From: Kitasatospora sp. NBC_01246 | Lineage (GTDB): Bacteria > Actinomycetota > Actinomycetes > Streptomycetales > Streptomycetaceae | Assembly (NCBI RefSeq): GCF_036226505.1 | Contig: NZ_CP108484.1 | Location: 8,217,501-8,281,500 of the forward strand | Direction: 5' to 3' | DNA length: 64,000 bases | Shown: piece by piece, positions 57,287-64,000 of the stretch | How the letters are laid out: the number at the start of each line of letters is the position of its first letter | How positions within the stretch are numbered: position 1 is the stretch's first letter | Translations under genes and position numbers: made by a program | The notes under the pieces: generated by a model | What the model saw: the letters and a program-made list of their open reading frames with translations, nothing else | What the model was told of the DNA's origin: nothing | Database searches by the model: none

Positions 57287-57334
57287 CGGGTGCCGGGCCG
57301 CGGACGGTGATCACCGTCCGCGGCCCGGCACCCG
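57287..57334. terminator. Bidirectional terminator, 24-bp arms
   Basis: A 48-bp continuous perfect palindrome (57287-57310 with 57311-57334, centre TGATCA) between lacI and the convergent GH30 gene, ending four bases before the GH30 stop. Confidence 0.9.
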
Positions 57335-57338
57335 GTCG

Positions 57339-59819
57339 TCAGCTCAGCTTGATCTGCTGACTGCGGCCGCCGCCGCAGGTGGTCTGCACCAGCGGGGCGC
57401 CCTCGGCGGTCGAGGCCCCCGAGATGTCCAGGCACTTCCCGCTGTGCCGCGCCAGCAGGGTGAGGTAGCCGCTGCCCGTGCTGCGCACCGACCACTCCTG
57501 GTTGGCGCCGCCGTTGCAGGTGTACTGCACCAGCGGGGCGCCGTCGGCGGTCGAGGCCTCGGTGACGTCCAGGCACTGCCCGCTGCCCCGCGCGACCACG
57601 TTCACGTAGCCGGGGCTGCTCGCCCGCAGCGACCACTGCTGGCCGGTGGCGCCGTTGCAGGTGGACTGTACGGCGGGCGCGCCGGCCGTGCCGGGGGCGC
57701 CGGGGACGTCGGCGCACTTGCCGCTGCTCCGCAGCTGGAGCGCCTTCCAGCTGTCGGGTGCCGTGCTGCGCAGGTTCCAGGACTGGTTGCTCCCGGTCGT
57801 GGGCCGGTAGACCCCCACCGGAGCCCCGTCACCCGTGGACGCGCCCGTGACGTCGAGCAGGTCGCCCGTCGCCTTGTTGACCAGGGTGCCGTGGCCGTCG
57901 CCGTTGGTGGAGAGCATCCACAGCTGCTGCGCGGACGAGTTGGCCGCCGCGAAGCCGAGCGTGCCCGGGGTGGCGGTGGCGGTCAGGGCCTTGCCGTTCG
58001 CCGTGTTGGTCAGGCGGTAGGCGGCCGTGTTGTCGGAGCCGCCGGAGACCTTGGTGAACTTCCACTGCTGCGCCGGGTCGGCCGGGTTGGCGGGGTGCTG
58101 GACGGGGCCGCCCTGCGCGCTCGCGGCCGCGGACAGCGCCAGGCCGCTGTTGTCGTTGACGAGCTGCCGCACCTGCCCGGCGGGGGCGGCGGCGGTCACC
58201 GCGGCGTCGGTGCCGATGGCGCCGGGGATGACGAAGGTGGTCACCGAGCCCGGGCCCACCGTGGTGGTGAGCGTCTTGGCGGCGGTGGCCCGCAGGTCGC
58301 CGTCGCGCTGCAGGTTCTTCCCGGCGTCGGTGGTGTAGCGCTCGACGGGGGTGGTGGTGCTGACGCTCTGGAAGGCCGCCAGGTCGAGGGTGACGCTCTG
58401 CGGCGCGCCGGTGGGGTTGGTGTAGACCGCCACCGTGCCCGTGCCGCCGGGGCGCAGGGCGGCGAGGGTGTTCGCGGAGTCGGTGGTGATCACCTGGGCC
58501 CCGGGCCGGATGAAGCGGCTGTAGTTGGCCATGGCCCAGTACTTCTTGTTCTTGCGGATCAGCTCGGCGCCCGGGTTCGTGGAGGTGAAGTCCACCTGGA
58601 CGAGGCCCCAGTTGGCGTTCTCGTGGGCGGGCGTCATGTTGGCGTAGTCCTCGACGGCCTGCCACATCACCCAGGCGCTCGGCTCCAGCTCCCGGATGTC
58701 GTCGGTGACGTGCTGGGCGAAGTCGAGGGCGGGCGACATGTCGGTGAAGCTCTGCGGGACGGTGCCCCCGAGGTCGACCTCGGACATCCAGAGCGGCTTG
58801 CCGGCGCCCTTGGCGATGTCGCGCGCCCCGGTGCGGCCGCCGGTCTCGTACGTGTGGGTGTTGAGCTTGCCCACGGTCGAGCGCACCGCCGGTGCGTAGG
58901 AGTCCCAGTCGGAGCGGAACAGGTCGGGCCTGGTCTCGTCCATCGCCGAGACCGGGGTGCTCACGCCGGCCGCGTCCAGTGCGCCGCGCAGCGCGGTGAC
59001 CAGGTGGGCCTGCGAGGCGACGTCCCAGTGGGAGCCCTCCTGCCTGCCGCCGGCGCCCCAGTAGGAGGTGCTCGGCTCGTTCATCGGGGAGAGGGCACCG
59101 AAGGTCACGCCGGTGGCGGTCTGGGCCCGCTGCAGGGACCCGGCCAGGTAGGCGGCGAAGCGGTCGTACTGGTCGGGGCGGAGGTTGTCCTCCCAGCTGT
59201 TGGCCGCGCCGGAGACCAGCCCGCTCCTGGTCATGAAGTAGGGCGCGGAGTTGGAGAAGGCCTCGAAGGTGTCCGCGCCGCGGGTCTTCGCGGCCTTGAG
59301 CCACCACTGCTGGTTGGCGTCGGCGGCGGCGTTCCAGTGCGTGGGGTCGGCCGGGTTCCACCAGTCGGCGGGCTCGGTCCAGCCGGCGGTGCCGGAGGCC
59401 GGCGGGCCGAACGCCGCGGGGCGGTTCCAGTACCCCGGCACGGCGGCGCCCGGGCGGAGGTAGGGCGTCGTCTCGGGGCTGTCGCCGCCGCCGATGTTGT
59501 AGCGGGCGACGGTGAAGCCGAGGCCGTCCGGGCCGAAGAGGTCGTCGGCGAGCTGGGAGCGTTCGGCCTCCGGCCACCCGCCGGTGACGTTGGCGAACCA
59601 GGCGAGGGAGGTTCCCCAGCCCTGGAACGGCTGCTGCTGGTAGCCGGGGTCGAGCCGGACGGTGACGTGCGCGGCGGCTTCGTCGGCGAAGGCCGGCGGG
59701 GCGCTCAGCGTGCCGGCCGCCAGGGCCGCGGCGGCGGTGACGGCGGCGCCGAGGCCGGTGCGGGCCCGGCGGGTGCGGGCTCTGCCGGCGCGGTCGGTCG
59801 GTTGCTTGCGCGGGGACAC
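57339..59819 (-). CDS. Secreted GH30 (endo-beta-1,6-galactanase-like) with ricin/CBM13 modules
   Basis: 826 residues from a GTG at 59819 (AGGAGG upstream). Signal peptide to about residue 46 (RARTGLGAAVTAAAALAAGTLSAPPAFA). Barrel with PFQGWGTSLAWFANV and FTVARYNIGGGDSPET; LSPMNEPSTSYWG gives acid/base Glu248 and LWMSEVDLGG nucleophile Glu347. A beta-sandwich follows, then a RICIN-like module (about 535-690) and a CBM13 trefoil (about 690-826) with three QxW repeats. The barrel fits the GH30 galactanase subfamily (endo-beta-1,6-galactanases acting on arabinogalactan-protein side chains). Lies downstream of GH43 on the same strand. Confidence 0.85.
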   Translation of the reverse strand: MSPRKQPTDRAGRARTRRARTGLGAAVTAAAALAAGTLSAPPAFADEAAAHVTVRLDPGYQQQPFQGWGTSLAWFANVTGGWPEAERSQLADDLFGPDGLGFTVARYNIGGGDSPETTPYLRPGAAVPGYWNRPAAFGPPASGTAGWTEPADWWNPADPTHWNAAADANQQWWLKAAKTRGADTFEAFSNSAPYFMTRSGLVSGAANSWEDNLRPDQYDRFAAYLAGSLQRAQTATGVTFGALSPMNEPSTSYWGAGGRQEGSHWDVASQAHLVTALRGALDAAGVSTPVSAMDETRPDLFRSDWDSYAPAVRSTVGKLNTHTYETGGRTGARDIAKGAGKPLWMSEVDLGGTVPQSFTDMSPALDFAQHVTDDIRELEPSAWVMWQAVEDYANMTPAHENANWGLVQVDFTSTNPGAELIRKNKKYWAMANYSRFIRPGAQVITTDSANTLAALRPGGTGTVAVYTNPTGAPQSVTLDLAAFQSVSTTTPVERYTTDAGKNLQRDGDLRATAAKTLTTTVGPGSVTTFVIPGAIGTDAAVTAAAPAGQVRQLVNDNSGLALSAAASAQGGPVQHPANPADPAQQWKFTKVSGGSDNTAAYRLTNTANGKALTATATPGTLGFAAANSSAQQLWMLSTNGDGHGTLVNKATGDLLDVTGASTGDGAPVGVYRPTTGSNQSWNLRSTAPDSWKALQLRSSGKCADVPGAPGTAGAPAVQSTCNGATGQQWSLRASSPGYVNVVARGSGQCLDVTEASTADGAPLVQYTCNGGANQEWSVRSTGSGYLTLLARHSGKCLDISGASTAEGAPLVQTTCGGGRSQQIKLS

Positions 59820-59852
59820 GGGTCCTCCTGGGCTGATGGTGGTCGGGCAGGG

Positions 59853-59894
59853 CGAAGCCCCTCCGCCGGACACGGTGGTGGTGGAGGGGCTTCG
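59853..59894 (-). terminator. Hairpin between GH43 and GH30 genes
   Basis: CGAAGCCCCTCC (59853-59864) pairs perfectly with 59883-59894 around an 18-nt loop. It may attenuate read-through from the GH43 gene into GH30. Confidence 0.5.
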
Positions 59895-59908
59895 TCGGGG
59901 GGCTCGGG

Positions 59909-61348
59909 TCAGACGGTGGTGCGCTTCCACTGCTGGTTGGTGCCGGTGCCGCAGGTCCACTGCTCCAGCGCGGTGCCGTCGGCGGTGGACTGGTTGGTCA
60001 CGTCCAGGCACTTGCCGCTGTGCCGGGCGATCAGGCGGACGTAGCCCGTGGCACCGGTGACCTTCTGGACCTGCCACTGCTGGGACGGCCGGCCGTCGCA
60101 GGGGTTCTGGACGGCGAGCGCGCCGTCGGCGGTGGACGCGTCGGCGATGTCGAGGCACTGTCCGCTGTGTCGGGCCATGATCTGGGCGTAGCCGGTGCCG
60201 AGGTTCTTGATCCAGAAGTTCTGGTTGGCGCCGTTGCCGCAACCCCACTGGATGAGCTGGCCCGCCCGGGCGAAGGAGTAGTCCCGCACGTCGACGCACT
60301 TGCCGCTCTGGCGGCCCGTCAGGCTCTCCCAGGTGGCCTTCATGCCGGCGACGACGCCGGTGGCGGCGTTCACGGTGATCTGCGGGGAGTAGCCCATGGT
60401 CATGGTGGTGGCGGTCGGGAACGTCAGCGGCAGCCAGACGTACCGGGAGTCGTTGACCGTCCCGCCGCTGGCGTTGCCCCAGCGGTCGCCCATGTACAGG
60501 TAGCCGGTGCCGCCGCTGCCCTGGACGGGCAGCACGAAGGCGGTCTGGCTGGAGTAGGTGACGGAGTCGCCGATGTCCTGGAGGTCGCTCCAGGAGCCGG
60601 TGACGCTGGTGGCGGTGCCGTACTTCTGCTGGTTGGGCGCCCAGCCGGTGGCGTGGGAGGAGAGCAGGAAGTAGACGCCGTCGCGCTTGAACATCGCCGG
60701 CGCCTCGCGGGACTGGCCGTTCCACAGGCTCTGCACCTGGGCGTCGATGCCGGTGTAGTCGGCGGTGAGCCGGTAGACGTGCAGGTCCCGGTTCTCGTTG
60801 GCGGCGGAGATCATGTACCCCGTGCCGTCGTCGTCCACGAAGGTGGTGATGTCACGGGACATCTCGCCCAGCGGCCGGAAGCTGCCGCGCCAGGTGTAGC
60901 TGCCGTCGACGGTGGAGGAGACGGCCACCGCGGCCCGGGCCTCGCCGTAGTCCGCGCCGTTCTCCTTGTGCATCCACATGACGAACTGGCCGGTGGCGGC
61001 GTTGTACATCACCTTGGGCCGCTCGATCACGGCGTACTGCAGCTCCGGGTCGGTGGACTGGCTCAGCACGTGGCCGCGGAACTCCCAGGTCCGGAGGTCG
61101 CTGGAGCGGTAGCTGGAGACGTAGTGGAAGGTGTTGTCGGCGTTGCGGTCCTCGCCGAACCAGTAGTAGTACTTGCCGACCTTGATGACGCCGCCGCCGT
61201 GGGCGTGCACCGGGTTCCCGGCGGTGTCGGCGAACTGGGTGCCGTTGGTGATCGTCACCGTGGCCGCCTGGGCGGTGCCGACGCCCTGGAAGAGGGGGAG
61301 GAGCAGCGCCAGCAGGGCGCCGAACAGGATCGTTCTCAATCGCGGCAT
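59909..61348 (-). CDS. Secreted GH43 exo-beta-1,3-galactanase-like enzyme with CBM13
   Basis: 479 residues from the ATG at 61348. Signal peptide RTILFGALLALLLPLFQGVGTAQA. The five-blade propeller opens with NPVHAHGGGVIKVGKYYYWFGED, where the usual catalytic-base aspartate of GH43 is absent, as in the exo-beta-1,3-galactanase subfamily. VIERPKVMYN (Glu109), SREAPAMF (Glu215) and SSQTAFVLP (Gln268) correspond to the residues that subfamily uses. C-terminal CBM13 (about 350-479) has three QxW-type repeats. It would release galactose or branched side chains from the beta-1,3-galactan backbone of type II arabinogalactan outside the cell. Confidence 0.85.
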   Translation of the reverse strand: MPRLRTILFGALLALLLPLFQGVGTAQAATVTITNGTQFADTAGNPVHAHGGGVIKVGKYYYWFGEDRNADNTFHYVSSYRSSDLRTWEFRGHVLSQSTDPELQYAVIERPKVMYNAATGQFVMWMHKENGADYGEARAAVAVSSTVDGSYTWRGSFRPLGEMSRDITTFVDDDGTGYMISAANENRDLHVYRLTADYTGIDAQVQSLWNGQSREAPAMFKRDGVYFLLSSHATGWAPNQQKYGTATSVTGSWSDLQDIGDSVTYSSQTAFVLPVQGSGGTGYLYMGDRWGNASGGTVNDSRYVWLPLTFPTATTMTMGYSPQITVNAATGVVAGMKATWESLTGRQSGKCVDVRDYSFARAGQLIQWGCGNGANQNFWIKNLGTGYAQIMARHSGQCLDIADASTADGALAVQNPCDGRPSQQWQVQKVTGATGYVRLIARHSGKCLDVTNQSTADGTALEQWTCGTGTNQQWKRTTV

Positions 61349-61433
61349 GACTTCATACCTCTGGGTCTCGCAGATGCACGCGTGACGGCCGCGTCCGGTC
61401 CTGGTGGCGCGGGACTGCCAGGGCCGACGTGCT

Positions 61434-61464
61434 GTCAGGCACCCTGTTTCAGGGCATGCCTGAC
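61434..61464. promoter_or_regulatory. Nested palindrome upstream of GH43
   Basis: Outer arms GTCAGGCA (61434-61441) and TGCCTGAC (61457-61464), inner arms CCCTG (61442-61446) and CAGGG (61450-61454). It lies 86 bp before the GH43 start. On the minus strand it sits in front of a TTGACG, so it may be a promoter-proximal operator, or an RNA hairpin in the long leader. Confidence 0.45.
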
Positions 61465-61733
61465 GTCAAGTTCCCGCGCACGGCGAGTGCGGTGGGGGCG
61501 GGACCGTCGTGCGGGCATCTTGGGTGGGGGTGGAATTCGTCGTGCGGGGTCGAGGACGGCGGGCCGGTGGAGCGGCGCGGCGCAGGGGCACTCATTCCCG
61601 GTGAAGGAGCTTGCGCGCCGGATCGACAGGCCGGGGGCGGCCTTGTGGGCAGTCCCCGGCGTCCCGTCCGCGGCGTCCGGAGGATGACCGGGGAGCAACC
61701 GTCTGCCTGCGCCCCCAGCGCGTCCGTCGCGGG

Positions 61734-61749
61734 GATGTTGGCGCAAACA
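61734..61749. promoter_or_regulatory. LacI operator 3 (GH43/GH30 unit)
   Basis: GATGTTGGCGCAAACA, placed about 15 bp downstream of the predicted -10 at 61764-61769 on the minus strand, i.e. over the transcription start. Same pattern as operators 1 and 2. Confidence 0.7.
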
Positions 61750-61763
61750 AGCGGTCGACGGAG

Positions 61764-61792
61764 AGTCTCGGAGCGCCGTCCGGCAGTGTCAA
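61764..61792 (-). promoter_or_regulatory. Predicted promoter of the GH43/GH30 unit
   Basis: On the minus strand: consensus -35 TTGACA (61792-61787), 17-nt spacer, -10 GAGACT (61769-61764). The resulting leader would be about 400 nt long. Confidence 0.5.
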
Positions 61793-62012
61793 GGGTTTCG
61801 TCCAAGTTGCGCCCGGACGGGACGAATCGGCCCATCCGGTAAACTGCGCGTTACCGGTCCATCACTTCTCCGTGACGGAATCGGCGGTGCCGCCCGCGGA
61901 AGCGACAGGATCCCCCGGGCGCGCCGGGGGTCCTGGTGTGCGTTGTGGTCCGAACATGTGGGTTTCCGGGGTATCCCTCCGGGGGCCGGCGGGCCGCGGC
62001 CCGCCGGCGGGC

Positions 62013-62609
62013 TCAGCGGCCGTCGAACAGGTGGGCCAGCCGGGTGGGCGTCAGGCGGATGTCGTCGAAGTCGACGCGGCAGCCCTCGCCGACCGGCGAC
62101 TGGACTTCGATGCCGACCCGGACGGGAGCCGGCCCGTCCAGGGCGAACTGCCTGATCAGACGCCAGGTACGGCCGTCGGAGGAGACGTGGAAGGCGAACG
62201 CCGGCGCGATCCGGCTGATCCGTAGCCACAGTGCGTCGCCCTCGACCGGTCCCGCGACCGCGTCGTCCGAGCGCCCGCGGGTGACCACCGAGTAGACGCT
62301 CGGTGCTCCGTCCGGTGACTGCTCGAAGTTGAGCTTCGCCCAGTGGTCGGCGTCCGACCGGACGATGAGGGCGCCCGCGTCCCACGGGGCCCGGAACCCG
62401 GCCCGGAGCCGGGCCGAGAACTGCCAGTCCCCGTCCGGCGGGTCGACCAGCGCCGTCGCGGCGTTGCGCCTGGCCTCGCCGGTGAGCGGGTCGGTGAAGA
62501 CGTCGGTTCGGGGGGCGGCGGTGACGGACAGGACGTGGCCGGCCAGGGAGCAGGCGGCCGGGGCGGGCACCCAGCGGAGGGGGGAGGCGAATGCGTCGTC
62601 GAGGCTCAT
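62013..62609 (-). CDS. DUF1349 family protein
   Basis: 198 residues from the ATG at 62609; upstream in-frame starts have no homology-like sequence. GDWQFSARLRAGFRAPWDAGALIVRSDADHWAKLNFEQSPDGAPSVYSVVTRGRSDDA is the DUF1349 concanavalin-like beta-sandwich (related to yeast YchA/regulation-of-enolase family proteins), ending RLIRQFALDGPAPVRVGIEVQSPVGEGCRVDFDDI. There is no signal peptide. No Shine-Dalgarno precedes the ATG, while GACAAT lies 6 nt upstream, so a leaderless mRNA is possible. Similar domains bind or cleave carbohydrates, which fits the neighbourhood. Confidence 0.8.
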   Translation of the reverse strand: MSLDDAFASPLRWVPAPAACSLAGHVLSVTAAPRTDVFTDPLTGEARRNAATALVDPPDGDWQFSARLRAGFRAPWDAGALIVRSDADHWAKLNFEQSPDGAPSVYSVVTRGRSDDAVAGPVEGDALWLRISRIAPAFAFHVSSDGRTWRLIRQFALDGPAPVRVGIEVQSPVGEGCRVDFDDIRLTPTRLAHLFDGR

Positions 62610-62906
62610 GGCGTCATTGTCGACACTGGGCGAGGGGGATCCACCAAAGATCCACAGAATCAGCCAGATCCGATCGTTCGGCCGTGATCCGACGAGTCGC
62701 CCGATGAAAGGTTGTTGCATTGTGGTGACTTCGGTTTAATGCTGTGCGTTAATGGAGAGGAGGTTCCTGTGGGAGGCGCATCATGAGCAAGTGCACCGGC
62801 GACGTCGGCCGCCCCGGGCGGCGCGGTCGGGGCCCACCTGCCGTCGGCCGCCCACCGTCCCACCGCGCCGCGCGTCCCGACAGAACCGTCCGCGAGGGGT
62901 GCCGGC

Positions 62907-63631
62907 GTGCACGGGACGGTCACCAATCTCGCGGACGGCCGCGAGCTCACCTACTACCACGTCGAGGCCGGGACCGGCCGCGACACCGCCGACAGCCGCC
63001 CGCTCGAACCCGCCCCGGGCCACTCCGAAGCCAGACTCGACCCGGTGGCCGGCGACTGGGTCACCATCGCCGCACAGCGCCAGGGCCGCACCCACCACCC
63101 ACCCGACCACGACACCTCCTTCGCCGACCTCCCCGAGGAGCGGGCCCGCCTCGTGCTGGACGCCTGGAGCGACCGAACCGCCGCACTGTCCGCCCTGCCG
63201 GACGCCGCCGAAGGCGTCGACACCCGCCGCCTGGTCGTCAACGGCGAACGCGGGAGCGCCTTCGTCCCGTTCGCCGCCCGCCGGCCCTACGAAGTCCACC
63301 TCCACCCCAAGCGCCGGGTGACCGACCTCACCTGCCTCGACGCGCACGAACGGGCCGAACTCCCCACCTTCTAGCTGGACTTGCTGTGCCGCTCCGCCCG
63401 CCTCTGCCACGGCGGAGCGGGCCGGCCGGCCCCACTCCCCACGTCGCCGCCTGGCACCAGGCCCCCAAGCGGGGCGGGGCGGAGCCGGCCCCGCACCTCG
63501 AACTGTTCACCGTCCGCCGGACGGCGGACCGGCTCACGTACCCGGCCGGCGTGGAGCCCGGGGCCGACGCCTTCGTCAACGACGTGTGCCCCGAGGACGC
63601 CGCCCGCCGGCTTCGCGAACTCGCCGCGTAG
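62907..63631 (+). pseudogene. galT: Galactose-1-phosphate uridylyltransferase (galT) pseudogene
   Basis: Fragments in GalT order: TNLADGRELTYYHVE and GDWVTIAAQRQGRTH (N-terminus), then directly DHDTSFADLPEERARLVLDAWSDRTAALSALP, then AFVPFAARRPYEVHLHPKRRVTDLTCLD, a TAG stop at 63372-63374, and in another frame HVAAWHQAPKRGG, HLELFTVRRTADRLTYPAGVEPGADAFVNDVCPEDAARRLREL. The zinc-cysteine segment and the catalytic HPH(Q) segment are both deleted, plus a nonsense codon and a frameshift. The gene cannot encode an active enzyme. Galactose metabolism must use another galT copy or another route. Confidence 0.85.
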
Positions 63632-63844
63632 ACGCAGGTGGCGGCCGGGTCGGGGGTCTGGCGGCCGGCCCGGCGGCCCGCCGCCGCAGGGCGCCCCGAG
63701 CCCTCCCGAGCGCCCTGCACCCGGCCCCGGGAGGCCGGGGGCGGCCCCCGGGGGCCCGGCTGTCGGTTTCTGATCGTTCCGGCGGTAGCCTGCCCTCTGG
63801 ACGTAGCGGGACATCGATGCCCGCCCAGGTCGTCAGGGGAGCTC

Positions 63845-64000
63845 GTGACCGATCAAGGGATGCTGGCACCACAGCGTCAGGCACTGATCCTGGAGGCCGT
63901 GCGCCGTCGTGGCGCGATGCGGGTCGCCGAGCTGGTCGAACAGCTCGGGGTGTCGGACATGACCATCCGCCGCGACCTGGACACCCTGGCCCGCCGGGGA
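63845..64000 (+). CDS. DeoR-family transcriptional regulator (N-terminal part, truncated by window edge)
   Basis: The frame from GTG 63845 (GGGGAGC upstream) runs off the window after 52 residues. MLAPQRQALILEAVRRRGAMRVAELVEQLGVSDMTIRRDLDTLARRG is the DeoR helix-turn-helix with its SDMTIRRDLDTL recognition helix. DeoR proteins sense phosphorylated sugars and commonly sit beside galT/galE/galK in streptomycetes, in line with the adjacent galT relic. An ATG at 63860 is an alternative start. Confidence 0.8.
   Translation, partial: MTDQGMLAPQRQALILEAVRRRGAMRVAELVEQLGVSDMTIRRDLDTLARRG

Larger units (their letters stand above)
61349..62012. other. Long upstream region of the GH43 gene
   Basis: About 660 bp without a supported gene, holding the TTGACA promoter, LacI operator 3 and the nested palindrome listed separately. 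I find no small ORF with a good ribosome site in the predicted 400-nt leader. Confidence 0.4.

Noticed and set aside
1..64000. tRNA, rRNA, CRISPR arrays, prophage or insertion-sequence genes
   Set aside because: I looked for transposase, integrase, cas and RNA-gene signatures and saw none; a covariance-model scan could still find a small RNA gene I missed.

Overview
This is a very GC-rich (roughly 70 percent or more) actinomycete chromosome segment. Codon third positions are almost always G or C, several transcripts look leaderless, many starts are GTG, and the gene families (DUF6479, SpoIIE/HATPase hybrids, LitR, CBM13 glycosidases, many TetR and LacI regulators) point to a Streptomyces/Kitasatospora-like member of the Streptomycetaceae. 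I see no rRNA, tRNA, CRISPR array, prophage or intact insertion sequence.

Layout. 1-4.6 kb: the end of an AI-2E-type permease; a lipoprotein that seems to start at an ATC codon; a PNPOx-fold protein; a broken alcohol dehydrogenase; and a macrolide glycosyltransferase preceded by an 8-codon leader peptide and a hairpin that looks like a ribosome-mediated attenuator. 4.6-10.7 kb: an MprF/DUF2156-type membrane protein with a partner membrane protein, a methyltransferase and an MFS transporter. 10.7-24.4 kb: accessory metabolism with small regulators. It holds an MBL-fold hydrolase, a FAD monooxygenase with its TetR, a RIO1 kinase, an NPP1/NLP-type secreted protein, an AtzG/AtzE-like amidase pair with TetR, an NmrA-like protein, an ArsR-SRPBCC fusion and a RibD-like reductase. 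Five copies of one operator motif tie the amidase cassette, its TetR gene and the distant MBL-fold gene into one predicted regulon. 24.6-33.5 kb: an FtsX-type permease without a nearby ATPase, a decayed ORF, a divergent Rrf2/oxidoreductase pair with twin operators, and a secreted M4 metalloprotease.

33.6-46.4 kb: an orphan solute-binding lipoprotein and a large PAS-GAF-SpoIIE-HATPase phosphatase, then an apparent light/oxidative-stress island: an ECF sigma factor, a small membrane protein, a LitR/CarH-type B12-domain regulator, and five genes chained by 4-nt overlaps (FAD oxidoreductase, DUF1365, cyclopropane-type fatty acid methyltransferase, DUF1295, photolyase). The sigma frame stays open without a stop into the regulator gene.

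46.4-64 kb: a predicted arabinogalactan utilisation locus. It contains a GH35 beta-galactosidase with a sugar ABC importer, an arabinose-type ABC importer, a LacI regulator, a GH30 galactanase-like enzyme and a GH43 exo-beta-1,3-galactanase-like enzyme, both with CBM13/ricin modules. Three near-identical LacI-type operators sit at the two outward transcription units and at lacI itself. The window ends with a DUF1349 protein, a galT pseudogene lacking its catalytic core, and the start of a DeoR regulator.

At least five gene remnants (alcohol dehydrogenase, maleylpyruvate-isomerase-like, LLM monooxygenase, an unknown protein, galT) suggest a decaying, accessory part of the chromosome.
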